A DNA stretch of 64,000 nt. Origin: Ferribacterium limneticum (GTDB lineage Bacteria; Pseudomonadota; Gammaproteobacteria; Burkholderiales; Rhodocyclaceae). Shown piece after piece: positions 6,964 through 15,990 of the stretch; position 1 is the first letter of the stretch; the number at the start of each line of letters is the position of its first letter. The notes beneath the pieces were generated by a model, which was not told where the DNA came from, did no database searches, and worked only from the letters and a program-made list of their open reading frames with translations. The stretch is from positions 2,766,001 through 2,830,000 of the forward strand of contig NZ_CP075191.1 in NCBI RefSeq assembly GCF_020510625.1, given 5' to 3'. The translations under genes and the position numbers were made by a program.

Positions 6964-8745
6964 CTAGAAACAGTCGTCAGGAATTTCCAGCCCACCAGCT
7001 GCCCCCGCCACCACAGACTCGGCCAAGCCCTGCGCCTGGGTCAGGAAATGATCGGCAAAGAATCGGCTTGTCGCCAACTTGCTTGCCCAGAAGGGATCTG
7101 TTTCACCGGAAGCAATCTTCACCCGGGCAATCACTGCCGCACGGCCCATTTGCCAGCCACCGGCAACAATACCGAACAGATGCAGGAAGGGTACCGCACC
7201 TGCATGCGCGGCTTTTGGCTCGGTAGCGAAATTGGCGACAAGCCAGTCGACTGCTTTTTCCAGGGCATCGACTGCCGCCTTCTGGCGAACCCCGATCAAT
7301 GCGAACTCCCCATCCAGTTGCGCAGCAGCAGAGCGCATTTCGGCAATTACACCCTTGATCGTCACGCCTTTTTCACGGGCGATCTTGCGACCGATCAGGT
7401 CGTTGGCCTGAATGGCCGTTGTTCCCTCGTAGATCGCCGTGATACGTGCATCGCGCAGATGCTGGGCGGCGCCGGTTTCCTCGATATAGCCCATGCCGCC
7501 ATGCACCTGCACGCCGAGCGAAGCGATATCGATAGCGCTCTCGGTACTCCAGCCCTTGACGACAGGAATCAACAGATCGGCAAAGGCCTGCGCCTTCTTG
7601 CGCTCTGCTTCATCAGGATTGCCATGTGCGTTGTCTTGCGCGGCGGCGGTTACATAAGCCAAGGCACGCATGGCTTCGATCCGCGAACGCATGGACATCA
7701 GCATGCGACGGACATCCGGGTGCTTGATGATTGGCACCTTCGGGCCGCCCCTGACACCCACTTCCGTGCCCTGGACGCGCTCCTTGGCATAGACGGCGGC
7801 ACGCTGATAGGCACGCTCGGCATCGCCCAGGCCTTCAAGGCCAACGTTGAAGCGGGCTGCGTTCATCATGATGAACATGTATTCTAGGCCACGATTTTCC
7901 TCGCCGACCAGTGTGCCGATCGCGCCACCGTTGTCGCCAAAAGCTAGCACCGCAGTCGGGCTACCATGAATCCCCAATTTGTGCTCAATGGATACGCAAT
8001 AGACGTCATTGCGCTTACCCGGCGAGCCATCCGCCTTGAGCAAGAACTTGGGCACCACGAACAGCGAGATACCCTTGACGCCTTCCGGTGCGTTGGGCGT
8101 CCGCGCCAGCACGAGATGGGCAATGTTGTCCGTCATGTCATGCTCGCCGTAGGTGATGAAGATTTTCTGACCGAATATCTTGAAGGTGCCGTCACCAACT
8201 GGCTCGGCGCGACTACGCACCGCCGCCAGATCGGAGCCTGCTGAAGGTTCGGTCAGGTTCATCGTCCCGGTCCATTCACCGGAGACCAGATTCGGCAGAT
8301 ACGCCGCTTTCTGTTCGTCGGTTCCGGCGATCATCAGTGCTTCGATTGCCCCCTGCGTCAGCATCGGACAGAGCGAGAACGCATGGTTGGCACTTTTCCA
8401 CATTTCGCTGACCGCCGTGGATAGCAATTTGGGCAGCCCCTGGCCTCCAAATTCCGGGTCGCAACCAATGCCGTTCCAGCCGTTATCGACAAACTGCCGG
8501 TAGGCCTCCTTGAAGCCAGGCGATGTAGTGACAACCTTGTCTTTCCACTTGGCACCATCTCGGTCACCGACACGATTGAGCGGCGACAAGACCTCACCGG
8601 AAAACTTTGCCGCTTCCTCAAGAATGGCATCGACCACATCCGGCGACGCCTCTTCGCATCCCGGCAAGGACACGACCTGGTCAAGACCAGCCAGATCCTG
8701 CATGACAAAACGGATATCTTTCAGGGGGGCAATATATTCGCTCAT
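6964..8745 (-). CDS. Acyl-CoA dehydrogenase, long (DmdC-like) type
   Basis: This 593-residue FAD enzyme removes two hydrogens from an acyl-CoA and passes electrons to electron-transfer flavoprotein. It has the middle-domain signature MNLTEPSAGSDLAAVRSRA, the FAD-binding VQVHGGMGYIEE, and the IYEGTTAIQAND block carrying the probable catalytic Glu. The extra C-terminal region after that block places it with the roughly 600-residue class that includes 3-methylmercaptopropionyl-CoA dehydrogenases. The substrate cannot be read from sequence. It is the last gene of the etfBA-led leftward run, 5 bp behind the FimV-like gene, and ISAs1 follows its stop. Confidence 0.9.
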   Translation of the reverse strand: MSEYIAPLKDIRFVMQDLAGLDQVVSLPGCEEASPDVVDAILEEAAKFSGEVLSPLNRVGDRDGAKWKDKVVTTSPGFKEAYRQFVDNGWNGIGCDPEFGGQGLPKLLSTAVSEMWKSANHAFSLCPMLTQGAIEALMIAGTDEQKAAYLPNLVSGEWTGTMNLTEPSAGSDLAAVRSRAEPVGDGTFKIFGQKIFITYGEHDMTDNIAHLVLARTPNAPEGVKGISLFVVPKFLLKADGSPGKRNDVYCVSIEHKLGIHGSPTAVLAFGDNGGAIGTLVGEENRGLEYMFIMMNAARFNVGLEGLGDAERAYQRAAVYAKERVQGTEVGVRGGPKVPIIKHPDVRRMLMSMRSRIEAMRALAYVTAAAQDNAHGNPDEAERKKAQAFADLLIPVVKGWSTESAIDIASLGVQVHGGMGYIEETGAAQHLRDARITAIYEGTTAIQANDLIGRKIAREKGVTIKGVIAEMRSAAAQLDGEFALIGVRQKAAVDALEKAVDWLVANFATEPKAAHAGAVPFLHLFGIVAGGWQMGRAAVIARVKIASGETDPFWASKLATSRFFADHFLTQAQGLAESVVAGAAGGLEIPDDCF

Positions 8746-8750
8746 CAGAT

Positions 8751-10535
8751 CTATTCCATTCGGTTAGAAGTTTCTTTCAGCTCAATCAGGAACAAAATAT
8801 CCTCAACGACAGGTAAGGCAAAACCCTGCCTCTGACCGCCGCGGTTGTCACGCAACAACTGGTACAAATATCCGACGACGTCGCCAGACTCCCAAAGTTC
8901 GAGCACGGTTTGCAAAAGGCGCGGCAAGTCTTCAAGAGACTGCGGCCGAGGACCAAGCGGCAGATCAGCCATGTCTTCCGAAGAATTAGCGCTCAAAGCC
9001 GACTTGGTACTGTCCCAGCTTTGCACCTCGACGTTGAAATTCAGATTCAGATTGCGCGCAACATTTTCAAATTCAGCACGCATGCCCGCCATGCGATAGA
9101 CATCCATCAGGCGAATCCATGGCTGCAGTGCTTCCTGAGGGTTGTGGTCGATAAATTCCTGGAGCGCCTGGGCCGCCCCCTTCACCCGCCCGAAGGAAAG
9201 CATGATGTCTGCCAGCTCCATAACCGGATTGGCTTCAAAATGCTCGTCCAGGGTTGTGGCATTAATCGACAAGATCGAATCTTGCGGATGCGCCGGCGAC
9301 CTCTCTGGCTCCGGTGAAGTGGCCGGGGCAACATCATCCTTGGCATCAAGCTCGACATCGACCTGCATGGGCATGCCCATCGCTGCTGCCTCGAAAGGCA
9401 GATCGATGCCGCCAAGCTCTTCGTTCTCCTCAGCCCGCTGCGGATCAACTCGCACTTCCGGCACATGAGTCTGTGGCTCAATCTCAGCGAATTCCTGCTG
9501 ACGTTCGCGGTACTTTCGCCAGCCAAACCAGCCGGCAAGTCCAAGCACAACCCCGAGCAGAACGCCGTAAACACCCCACTCTGTCGGCCCAGAGGATTCC
9601 TTGACTACAGGAGCTGGTAAATTCGGCTGCGGCCGGACCGGGATGTTGGCTTCCGGTACGGCGAGTGCCTGAGGCTGCACGACAACGGCAGGCACCGAAG
9701 GGACAGGTACCCCCCCTTCCTTCTCGACTCGCTGGGCAAACTCTCCAGCCCGCTGCTGGAGTTCGCCCAGCGTCCCCTCCATGTTACGGAGCTTCTCGGC
9801 CACCGCCATTTGCGAAGTGGCCTGTTCATGCATGGCCAGCAGCATCCGGAACTCAAGACGCAGAATTTCGCGCTGCGCCTCCTTCGCCCCCGCTCCAAGC
9901 AAGAGCTCGGTCGCCAATCGCAATGAAGGCTCGCCGACATCGGCAGCTCCCGAAAGCATCAAGCGATCCGGGAGCCCTTTCTCAGCCGAGCGCCTCTCGG
10001 ATTTCCGCGGCAAAAGCTTGGCGGGAGGCTCGACAGCAATCGGCATCACCGGGCGATTTCGTACTGTTTTCCGCACGGGGGTTGAGGCGACAGGTGCTTC
10101 GGCATGATCCGGGCGAGGCTCTGCGACCAGCGTGGCACCTTCCCGTGCCGGCGAAGCCATCACAATATAATCACGGGAAATCTCATGCCCGCAGCCAAGC
10201 TGGATCGCCAACTGGAGAATCGGCTCCCGTAGAGGGGCTTCAGAACGGATTTCGAGCAGCGGTGGAACACCCTTGCGGATGCTCAGACTGGCCTTTTTCA
10301 ACCAGGGCAGATCGCTGGAACCTTCAGGCTGAACAAGACGAAAGCAGGCTGCATCAAGCGGCTGCTTCTCCGTGCCCAGAAGCGCGATTTCAAGCCGAAT
10401 ACTGTTTCCGAGGACTGGCTGTCCGCGCAGTTCGCCAAGGCCAACAGCCGCAACACTCCCGGACAGGACCAGCATGCAGAGCGACGCGGAATAGCGAAAT
10501 ACCAAGCGATCCAAGGAAACTGCCTTTAATGACAT
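8751..10535 (-). CDS. FimV-like inner membrane protein
   Basis: The chosen ATG at 10535 gives 594 residues with a signal-like N terminus (RLVFRYSASLCMLVLSGSVAA). The segment GLGELRGQPVLGNSIRLEIALLG is the typical FimV/pilus-assembly N-terminal motif. Next come a Pro-rich stretch, a predicted coiled coil (about 215-272) and one membrane helix (about 321-339, GVYGVLLGVVLGLAGWFGW). The cytoplasmic part contains an acidic region and a TPR-like segment (ADIMLSFGRVKGAAQALQEFI, about 441-500). No LysM domain is evident. FimV proteins organise cell poles and support type IV pilus or type II secretion machines. Here it sits between a membrane gene and an acyl-CoA dehydrogenase. Confidence 0.75.
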   Translation of the reverse strand: MSLKAVSLDRLVFRYSASLCMLVLSGSVAAVGLGELRGQPVLGNSIRLEIALLGTEKQPLDAACFRLVQPEGSSDLPWLKKASLSIRKGVPPLLEIRSEAPLREPILQLAIQLGCGHEISRDYIVMASPAREGATLVAEPRPDHAEAPVASTPVRKTVRNRPVMPIAVEPPAKLLPRKSERRSAEKGLPDRLMLSGAADVGEPSLRLATELLLGAGAKEAQREILRLEFRMLLAMHEQATSQMAVAEKLRNMEGTLGELQQRAGEFAQRVEKEGGVPVPSVPAVVVQPQALAVPEANIPVRPQPNLPAPVVKESSGPTEWGVYGVLLGVVLGLAGWFGWRKYRERQQEFAEIEPQTHVPEVRVDPQRAEENEELGGIDLPFEAAAMGMPMQVDVELDAKDDVAPATSPEPERSPAHPQDSILSINATTLDEHFEANPVMELADIMLSFGRVKGAAQALQEFIDHNPQEALQPWIRLMDVYRMAGMRAEFENVARNLNLNFNVEVQSWDSTKSALSANSSEDMADLPLGPRPQSLEDLPRLLQTVLELWESGDVVGYLYQLLRDNRGGQRQGFALPVVEDILFLIELKETSNRME

Positions 10536-10557
10536 AAAATTGTCAGAATTGTAGCTG

Positions 10558-11223
10558 CTATTTCCCCGACAGATAACGGGAATCATCAAATGTAACAACC
10601 CAATTCGGTCGGTAAACCACGAAAAGCGTCATCATCATTCCCGACAGCCAGGCCTCCGAGAAACCCAGCAGTAGAAAATAGGGAAAATACTCGCTGAACA
10701 GGTAATCCCAGTCGTAGGCACCAGCCAGCGCAAGCAGCAGTGAGGCACAGAATCCGACACCGATAATCGTCAAGGCAGCACAGAGAAAACCGTTGACGAA
10801 AATATAGACAAAAAAATGCTTGGGCAGCACACCGGAAAGGACGCGATATAGCGCGTGACTCAATCCAACACCGCCCCCCGCCAACAAGAGCGCATTCAGC
10901 ACATAGGCGAATGGCCCCGCAGCCCCGTTCAAGGTAATCCCTGCGACAACCAGCGATAACCCGATGAAGGCCAGATGCGGGCCGAAACTCAAGGTAAATA
11001 CCGTGGCGCCGAGCAGATGAAACCCCAGCCCCGGCTTGACCCCCGCTTTAAGGCTCCAGATCAGGGTCAGCAAGACGATCATGCCCAGCCAGACGTTCAG
11101 TTGATCGGAATCCTTGAGCCGCCCCCAGGGAGCCCGAAAAATACTGCGGGCGAAGAATAGTAGCCAGACGACCCAAGCCGCCCAGTACCACGCTTCGCCC
11201 AGCAAGTTATCCGGCAGATTCAC
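10558..11223 (-). CDS. Multi-pass membrane protein (CbiM/COG3235-like)
   Basis: The 221-residue protein starts at GTG 11223 and has about six to seven hydrophobic helices. Motifs such as SLKAGVKPGLGFHLLGATVFTLSFGPHLAFIGL and the closing GFSEAWLSGMMMTLFVVYRPNWV resemble the COG3235/CbiM-type membrane family related to energy-coupling-factor transporter components. No ATPase or substrate subunit lies next to it, so transport is only a family-level guess. It lies 36 bp behind etfA and 22 bp before the FimV-like gene. Confidence 0.6.
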   Translation of the reverse strand: MNLPDNLLGEAWYWAAWVVWLLFFARSIFRAPWGRLKDSDQLNVWLGMIVLLTLIWSLKAGVKPGLGFHLLGATVFTLSFGPHLAFIGLSLVVAGITLNGAAGPFAYVLNALLLAGGGVGLSHALYRVLSGVLPKHFFVYIFVNGFLCAALTIIGVGFCASLLLALAGAYDWDYLFSEYFPYFLLLGFSEAWLSGMMMTLFVVYRPNWVVTFDDSRYLSGK

Positions 11224-11259
11224 ACCGCTATTCTAGTGCCAGCCTCCGGATTTGGGGTG

Positions 11260-12192
11260 TTAGCCGACCGCCCCGACCAGTTGCGGCACCACTTCAAACA
11301 GATCGCCAACCAAACCGTAGTCCGCCACCTGGAAGATTGGAGCATCAGGATCCTTGTTGATCGCAACGATCACCTTGGAATCCTTCATACCGGCCAAATG
11401 CTGGATTGCGCCCGAAATACCAACGGCTATATAAAGTTGCGGCGCAACGATCTTGCCGGTCTGGCCGACCTGATAGTCGTTCGGCACGAAACCGGCGTCG
11501 ACTGCAGCACGGGAAGCACCGAGGGCGGCGCCCAGCTTGTCGGCAAGCGGCTCAAGCAGCTTGTGATAGTTTTCACCGCTACCCAGACCGCGACCACCGG
11601 AAACGATGATCTTGGCGGCGCCGAGTTCCGGACGCTCGGACTTGGTGAGTTCTCTGTTTTGGAGTTGGGATTGCGCTGTATCGGCTGCCGCGGCGATTGC
11701 TTCAACGGTAGCCGAACCACCGGTGGCGACGGCATCGAAGGCAGTCGTCCGCACGGTGATGACCTTGACCGGATCGGCACTCTTGACCGTCGCCAGTGCG
11801 TTGCCGGCGTAGATCGGGCGAATGAACGTATCGGCCGATTCGATGCCGCTGATTTCGGAGATCTGAGCCACATCGAGCAAGGCGGCGACGCGCGGCAGCA
11901 GGTTCTTGCCGAAGGTCGTGGCCGGCGCCAGGATGTGGGTGTAACCGGCGGCATTGGCAACAACCAGCGCTGTCAGGTTCTCGGCAGTCTGTGATTCGTA
12001 ATGCGCTGCATCGGCCACCTTGACCTTGGCAACGCCTTGCAGACCGGCAGCCTGCTGGGCTGCGGCACTGCAATTGGCACCCGCCACCAGCACATGGATT
12101 TCGCCACCAATCTTTTGTGCGGCAGCGACGGTATTGAGGGTAGCGGCCTTGAGGCTCTGCTGATCGTGTTCGGCAATAACGAGAATGGTCAT
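11260..12192 (-). CDS. etfA: Electron transfer flavoprotein alpha subunit
   Basis: The 310-residue product is EtfA (FixB-like), which with EtfB carries electrons from acyl-CoA dehydrogenases to the ETF:quinone oxidoreductase. The C-terminal FAD-binding half shows [57 protein letters not shown] and [33 protein letters not shown] ribosome binding site precedes the ATG. It lies 13 bp after etfB. Confidence 0.95.
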   Translation of the reverse strand: MTILVIAEHDQQSLKAATLNTVAAAQKIGGEIHVLVAGANCSAAAQQAAGLQGVAKVKVADAAHYESQTAENLTALVVANAAGYTHILAPATTFGKNLLPRVAALLDVAQISEISGIESADTFIRPIYAGNALATVKSADPVKVITVRTTAFDAVATGGSATVEAIAAAADTAQSQLQNRELTKSERPELGAAKIIVSGGRGLGSGENYHKLLEPLADKLGAALGASRAAVDAGFVPNDYQVGQTGKIVAPQLYIAVGISGAIQHLAGMKDSKVIVAINKDPDAPIFQVADYGLVGDLFEVVPQLVGAVG

Positions 12193-12205
12193 GGTCTATC
12201 TCCCC

Positions 12206-12955
12206 TTAGATCACTTTCGCTTCATTGCGAAGCTTGTTCACGAGTTCGGCCACATCGGCCACCTTGACACCGGCACTGCGCTTGGCCGGTTCACTAACCT
12301 TGAGCGTGGTCAGGCGCGGCGCGACATCGACACCGAGATCTGCCGGCTTGACAGTCTCAAGCGGCTTCTTCTTGGCCTTCATGATGTTCGGCAACGTGGC
12401 ATAGCGCGGCTCATTCAAGCGCAGGTCGGTCGACACGACGGCCGGCAGGCTGATCGCCAGGGTTTCGAGGCCGCCATCGATTTCGCGGGTAACCGTTGCC
12501 TTGCCGTCAGCGATGACGACCTTGGAGGCAAACGTGGCTTGCGGCCAGTTTTGCAGGGCGGCAAGCATCTGGCCAGTCTGGTTGGCATCATCATCGATGG
12601 CTTGCTTGCCGCAGACGACGAGTTGCGGTTGCTCTTTGTCGCACAGGGCCTTGAGCAGCTTGGCGACGGCCAGCGGCTGGAGTTCAACATCGGTCTCGAC
12701 CAGGATGCCACGATCGGCACCAATCGCCATGGCCGTACGCAGGGTTTCCTGACAGGCAGCGACACCGCAGGAAACTGCGATCACTTCGGTCGCCACGCCG
12801 GCTTCCTTCAGACGTACCGCTTCTTCGACGGCGATTTCGTCAAACGGGTTCATGCTCATCTTGACGTTGGCCAGATCAACACCCGAACCATCCGCCTTGA
12901 CGCGAACCTTTACGTTGTAATCAACTACCCGTTTCACCGGAACCAGTATCTTCAC
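12206..12955 (-). CDS. etfB: Electron transfer flavoprotein beta subunit
   Basis: The 249-residue product is EtfB. It starts at GTG 12955 after a strong AAGGAGAAGG site. Conserved parts are [36 protein letters not shown] and the AMP/EtfA-contact signature [19 protein letters not shown]. It is the first gene of the leftward run ending in the acyl-CoA dehydrogenase. A TetR regulator is transcribed divergently with a repeat-rich operator in the 115-bp gap. Confidence 0.95.
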   Translation of the reverse strand: MKILVPVKRVVDYNVKVRVKADGSGVDLANVKMSMNPFDEIAVEEAVRLKEAGVATEVIAVSCGVAACQETLRTAMAIGADRGILVETDVELQPLAVAKLLKALCDKEQPQLVVCGKQAIDDDANQTGQMLAALQNWPQATFASKVVIADGKATVTREIDGGLETLAISLPAVVSTDLRLNEPRYATLPNIMKAKKKPLETVKPADLGVDVAPRLTTLKVSEPAKRSAGVKVADVAELVNKLRNEAKVI

Positions 12956-13003
12956 AAGCCTTCTCCTTTTACTCGGTTAGATTTTCTAAACTGTGACATC
13001 CGT

Positions 13004-13032
13004 TTGACAGACAACTACTCAATCAGCACAAT
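13004..13032 (+). promoter_or_regulatory. Promoter of the TetR gene
   Basis: A consensus -35 TTGACA (13004-13009) is followed after 17 bp by CACAAT (13027-13032), a four-of-six match to TATAAT. Initiation would fall near 13039, inside the repeat cluster, and leave a leader of about 30 nt before the ATG at 13071. Confidence 0.6.
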
Positions 13033-13034
13033 GA

Positions 13035-13074
13035 CCATACTGTGTCGTATGGAAAAGCATACGGTAGCGTATGG
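13035..13074. promoter_or_regulatory. Repeat cluster, likely TetR operator
   Basis: Four half-sites occur in alternating orientation: CCATAC (13035-13040), GTATGG (13047-13052), CATACG (13058-13063) and CGTATGG (13068-13074). Neighbouring pairs form inverted repeats with 4-6 bp spacers, for example CCATAC-N6-GTATGG. The cluster overlaps the expected start of tetR transcription and the tetR start codon, which suggests autoregulation and shared control of etfB. Confidence 0.7.
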
Positions 13075-13694
13075 AAAACAAACCTGTCAAGCCCTCAATG
13101 AAAACCACATCGGTCAAACCCCGCAAACGGACGACTGCAACGCGCACTCAGCTCGACCCGGATCGCTGGGTAGAAGTGGCTAACGACCTCCTCGCCAAGG
13201 AAGGTATCAGCGGCTTGCGCGTCGAAGTGCTGGCCAAGCGTTGTGGTGTCACCAAGGGCAGTTTCTACTGGCACTTCAAGGATAGGCAGGCACTGCTCGA
13301 CGCGGTTTTGGAGCAGTGGAAACTTGGCCGTATCCGCGACATTGAAAAGACAACGGCAGTCACCCCCGGCAACGAACGCGACCAGCTCCATTACGCGATC
13401 GAAGTTTACGGCGCCAGCCGCAACCGCAAGGGAATGTCGATCGAGTTGGCGGTACGCGACTGGGCAAGACACGATGCCCAGGCCGCCGCAATCGTCGAAG
13501 CCGTCGACCTCTATCGCCTGGAATGTACGCGCAAGCTGTTCGTTGCTGCCGGCATGTCGGATGCCGAGGCCAAGAGCCGTAGCCTGCTGCTCTACGCCTG
13601 TGTTTTCGGCTTGTCGCTGATGCATTACACGCATTTCGACGACAACCTTGCCGACCTCAAGCAACGCATTGCCGAGCGGATTGTTTCCAGCTAA
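13071..13694 (+). CDS. TetR/AcrR-family transcriptional regulator
   Basis: The 207-residue protein has a TetR helix-turn-helix at about residues 30-75 (ANDLLAKEGISGLRVEVLAKRCGVTKGSFYWHF split over two helices and the recognition helix). An all-helical ligand domain follows. The start at 13071 is the first possible in its frame, because TAG lies just upstream. An internal ATG at 13098 is an alternative, and neither has a good ribosome binding site. It is divergent from etfBA and probably represses it in response to an acyl-CoA or related ligand (inference from position). Its stop shares bases with the convergent lipoprotein gene's stop (CTAA). Confidence 0.88.
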   Translation: MENKPVKPSMKTTSVKPRKRTTATRTQLDPDRWVEVANDLLAKEGISGLRVEVLAKRCGVTKGSFYWHFKDRQALLDAVLEQWKLGRIRDIEKTTAVTPGNERDQLHYAIEVYGASRNRKGMSIELAVRDWARHDAQAAAIVEAVDLYRLECTRKLFVAAGMSDAEAKSRSLLLYACVFGLSLMHYTHFDDNLADLKQRIAERIVSS

Positions 13695-14296
13695 CTGAAG
13701 CACGCTCTGGCAACCTCGCCTGCGGCTAGCTGTTTTTCCCAGGCAAGCAGGTCGATAGCCATTTGCTCGACCGTGAGCGTCAAAGCCTCCACACCACCAC
13801 GCGCATCTGGCGACGGTGCCAGTTTTTCAAGATTCAAAGCCAGTTCCGCCACCTGCCGACGCGAACGATCGAGCAGCAAAATCCGCCCCTGCAGAACCCC
13901 GCGACTACTTTCAGCCATGGCAAAAACCTGACTGAATTCCGTAACTTCGACACGGACCAGACAACGGGTCTGCCCCTGCCCAGCCACGACATAGCCGAGC
14001 TGTTGCGACAAGCGCTGCTGGATCATCTGTGCGGGCGGCCCAGCCCAGCGAGCCCGGGCATATTCGCGCAAGCGGGCGGCATCGACATAAGCCAGGCGGT
14101 AGTCGATCCCCAGCGAATCGAACCACAGCGGCGCCCGCACCTCCAGGGCAATTGGCTGTTTGCGGGGCACGGGAAGCAGGCTTGATGGCGCCGGCCCGAA
14201 GTCATAAATCGCCAGCGGGCTTTCACCGCCCCGCTTGCCAGAAGTGAAGCAAGCCGAGAGACAAAGACAGAACAGGATGGCAGCAAGCCAGCGCAT
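13691..14296 (-). CDS. Mla/Pqi-type ABC transport auxiliary lipoprotein
   Basis: The 201-residue product has a lipoprotein signal ending in LCLSAC (Cys16). Its body matches the PqiC-like/ABC-type transport auxiliary lipoprotein family (YDFGP, LEVRAPLWFDSLGIDYRLAYVD, YARARWAGPPAQMIQQRL). These outer-membrane lipoproteins work with MCE proteins in moving lipids between membranes. It is the last gene of the ppx-mlaEFD run, 2 bp after the MlaD-like gene. It converges with tetR, and the two stop codons overlap. Confidence 0.85.
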   Translation of the reverse strand: MRWLAAILFCLCLSACFTSGKRGGESPLAIYDFGPAPSSLLPVPRKQPIALEVRAPLWFDSLGIDYRLAYVDAARLREYARARWAGPPAQMIQQRLSQQLGYVVAGQGQTRCLVRVEVTEFSQVFAMAESSRGVLQGRILLLDRSRRQVAELALNLEKLAPSPDARGGVEALTLTVEQMAIDLLAWEKQLAAGEVARACFS

Positions 14297-14298
14297 TT

Positions 14299-15225
14299 TT
14301 ATTTCCCCGCGTTCGGGTTAAAACCGGTTTCGCCCGGACCGGGTGCCTGAGCTGGTGCGCCAAAAACCAGGCCTTGTGGCGTATCTTCAAGAATGCGCAG
14401 AACCCGGCTCAGTTGCCGCGAAGTCATCGAAAAATCTACCGCCAGCTCATTCAAGCGAGGCATCAGCGCCGAGGTTCCGCCGGCCGAAGCATCGCCGATG
14501 GCGACATCCAGCTTGTCAGTGGCAAGCTGCATCTTGCCGATCAGAATGCGGGTATCGCTGAGTAGCGGTCCGACCTCCCCTGCCGCCTGGGAAAGTTGTT
14601 TGACGTTGCGGTCATTCAATAATTTATTCATCTGGACCAGCGTCACATTGAGGTTTTCCAGCGCCGGTTTCATGCTGCTGGATGCGGCCTCCAGGTTAGC
14701 CAGTGTCGCCGTCAGATGCGCCCGATTTTCTACGCTGAGCAATTCATTGGCACTCGCCATCATCTGTCGAGCCTGCTTCAGCGTGGCTGCCCCGGTTTCG
14801 CCGAGTTCATCGAGGAGCGATGGAATCATCGCGATACGTGGCAAATTATCGCCATCAGGCTCCAGAGGCGCCATGTCCTTGCCGGTCTCCAGCAACAGGA
14901 TGTGAGCCAACCCGGTAACCCCCTGATAATTCAGCTTGGCCACAGTCCCGGTGGTCAGCGGCACGTCTTCATTGACAGAAATGGTCACCAGGATATTGCT
15001 GTAGTCGTCCGGATCGAGGCGAATATCGCTAACCTTGCCAACCCGGATACCCCGATAGCGAACCTGCGCCTGAGGATTCAGCCCACCGATATTTTGCTTG
15101 GTCACAACGATGTAATCGCGTGACGCGTCGCGACTGCCGCTTAGCCAATAGGTCGCCAGCAAGGCCGCCAGGCCAAGGATGAGGGCAAAGAGTCCGGCAG
15201 CGAAGGCGTGAGACTTGTTTTCCAT
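14299..15225 (-). CDS. MCE-domain lipid-binding protein (MlaD-like)
   Basis: The 308-residue protein has one N-terminal membrane helix (AAGLFALILGLAALLATYWL) and then an MCE domain (about 40-120: VTKQNIGGLNPQAQVRYRGI, VGKVSDIRLDP, VPLTTGTVAKLNYQGVTGLA). A helical region of about 170 residues follows and likely forms part of the periplasmic hexamer tunnel. It is longer than E. coli MlaD (183 residues) and closer to the longer MCE proteins that pair with PqiC-type lipoproteins. It lies 9 bp downstream of the ATPase gene. Confidence 0.88.
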   Translation of the reverse strand: MENKSHAFAAGLFALILGLAALLATYWLSGSRDASRDYIVVTKQNIGGLNPQAQVRYRGIRVGKVSDIRLDPDDYSNILVTISVNEDVPLTTGTVAKLNYQGVTGLAHILLLETGKDMAPLEPDGDNLPRIAMIPSLLDELGETGAATLKQARQMMASANELLSVENRAHLTATLANLEAASSSMKPALENLNVTLVQMNKLLNDRNVKQLSQAAGEVGPLLSDTRILIGKMQLATDKLDVAIGDASAGGTSALMPRLNELAVDFSMTSRQLSRVLRILEDTPQGLVFGAPAQAPGPGETGFNPNAGK

Positions 15226-15234
15226 GATTAGTGA

Positions 15235-15990
15235 TTAAAGCAGTTTCCGGCGATCAGCGCCAAAAAAGCCGGTGACGAAGGGGTGATCGACCGTCATGAT
15301 CTCCTCCTTCGGACCAAAGGCAACGATCTGTTGATCAGCCAGCACCGCCACGTGGGTGGCCAGCCCAGCCAGGGTATGCAGGTCATGCGTCACCATGACC
15401 ACCGTCAAGCCAAGTTCGCGCTGCAAATTACCGACCAGTTCGACAAAATTCTGGCTGCGATCCGGGTCAAGCCCAGCCGTTGGCTCATCGAGGAGCAGTA
15501 GCTCGGGCTCCAGCGCCAGCGCCCGAGCCAGTGCAACGCGCTTAACCATCCCGCCAGACAACTCGGCCGGCATCAGCTTGCCGTGCGACTCCTCCAGACC
15601 GACCATGGCCAGCTTGAGATGGACCAGTCGTCGTATCCAGTCCTCGTCAAGGCAGCGCAATTCACGCAAGGGGAAGGCAATGTTGTCGAATACTGACAGG
15701 GCAGAAAACAGGGCACCGTGCTGAAACAACATCCCGAGACGACGCCGCACATCCCGCTGCAGGAGCACATCCGGGTCGTTGAGATCGACGCCGAACAGCC
15801 GAACCACACCGGCATCCGGCCGCAGCAGGCCGAGGATTTCGCGCAGCAGCGTCGTCTTGCCGCTCCCGGAACCGCCCAGCAAGCCAACGATCTGCCCCTC
15901 ATCCACCAGCAAGGCAAGGTCGCGATGCACCATTTGTCCGCGAAAACTGGCCGATACCCCGCTCAGTTCGATGACCGGCGCCTGACTCAT
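15235..15990 (-). CDS. Lipid-transport ABC ATPase (MlaF-like)
   Basis: The 251-residue ATPase powers the Mla-type transporter. It has Walker A GGSGSGKTTLL, Q-loop LFQHGALFSALSVFDN, signature LSGGMVKRVALARALA (the LSGGM form is typical of MlaF) and Walker B LLLLDEPTAGLDP. It overlaps the permease gene by 4 nt (ATGA), so the two are translationally coupled. Confidence 0.92.
   Translation of the reverse strand: MSQAPVIELSGVSASFRGQMVHRDLALLVDEGQIVGLLGGSGSGKTTLLREILGLLRPDAGVVRLFGVDLNDPDVLLQRDVRRRLGMLFQHGALFSALSVFDNIAFPLRELRCLDEDWIRRLVHLKLAMVGLEESHGKLMPAELSGGMVKRVALARALALEPELLLLDEPTAGLDPDRSQNFVELVGNLQRELGLTVVMVTHDLHTLAGLATHVAVLADQQIVAFGPKEEIMTVDHPFVTGFFGADRRKLL

Noticed and set aside
13095..13703. 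Long leftward reading frame opposite tetR
   Set aside because: It is antisense to a clear TetR protein and lacks any recognised motif; long opposite frames are common in this GC-rich sequence.
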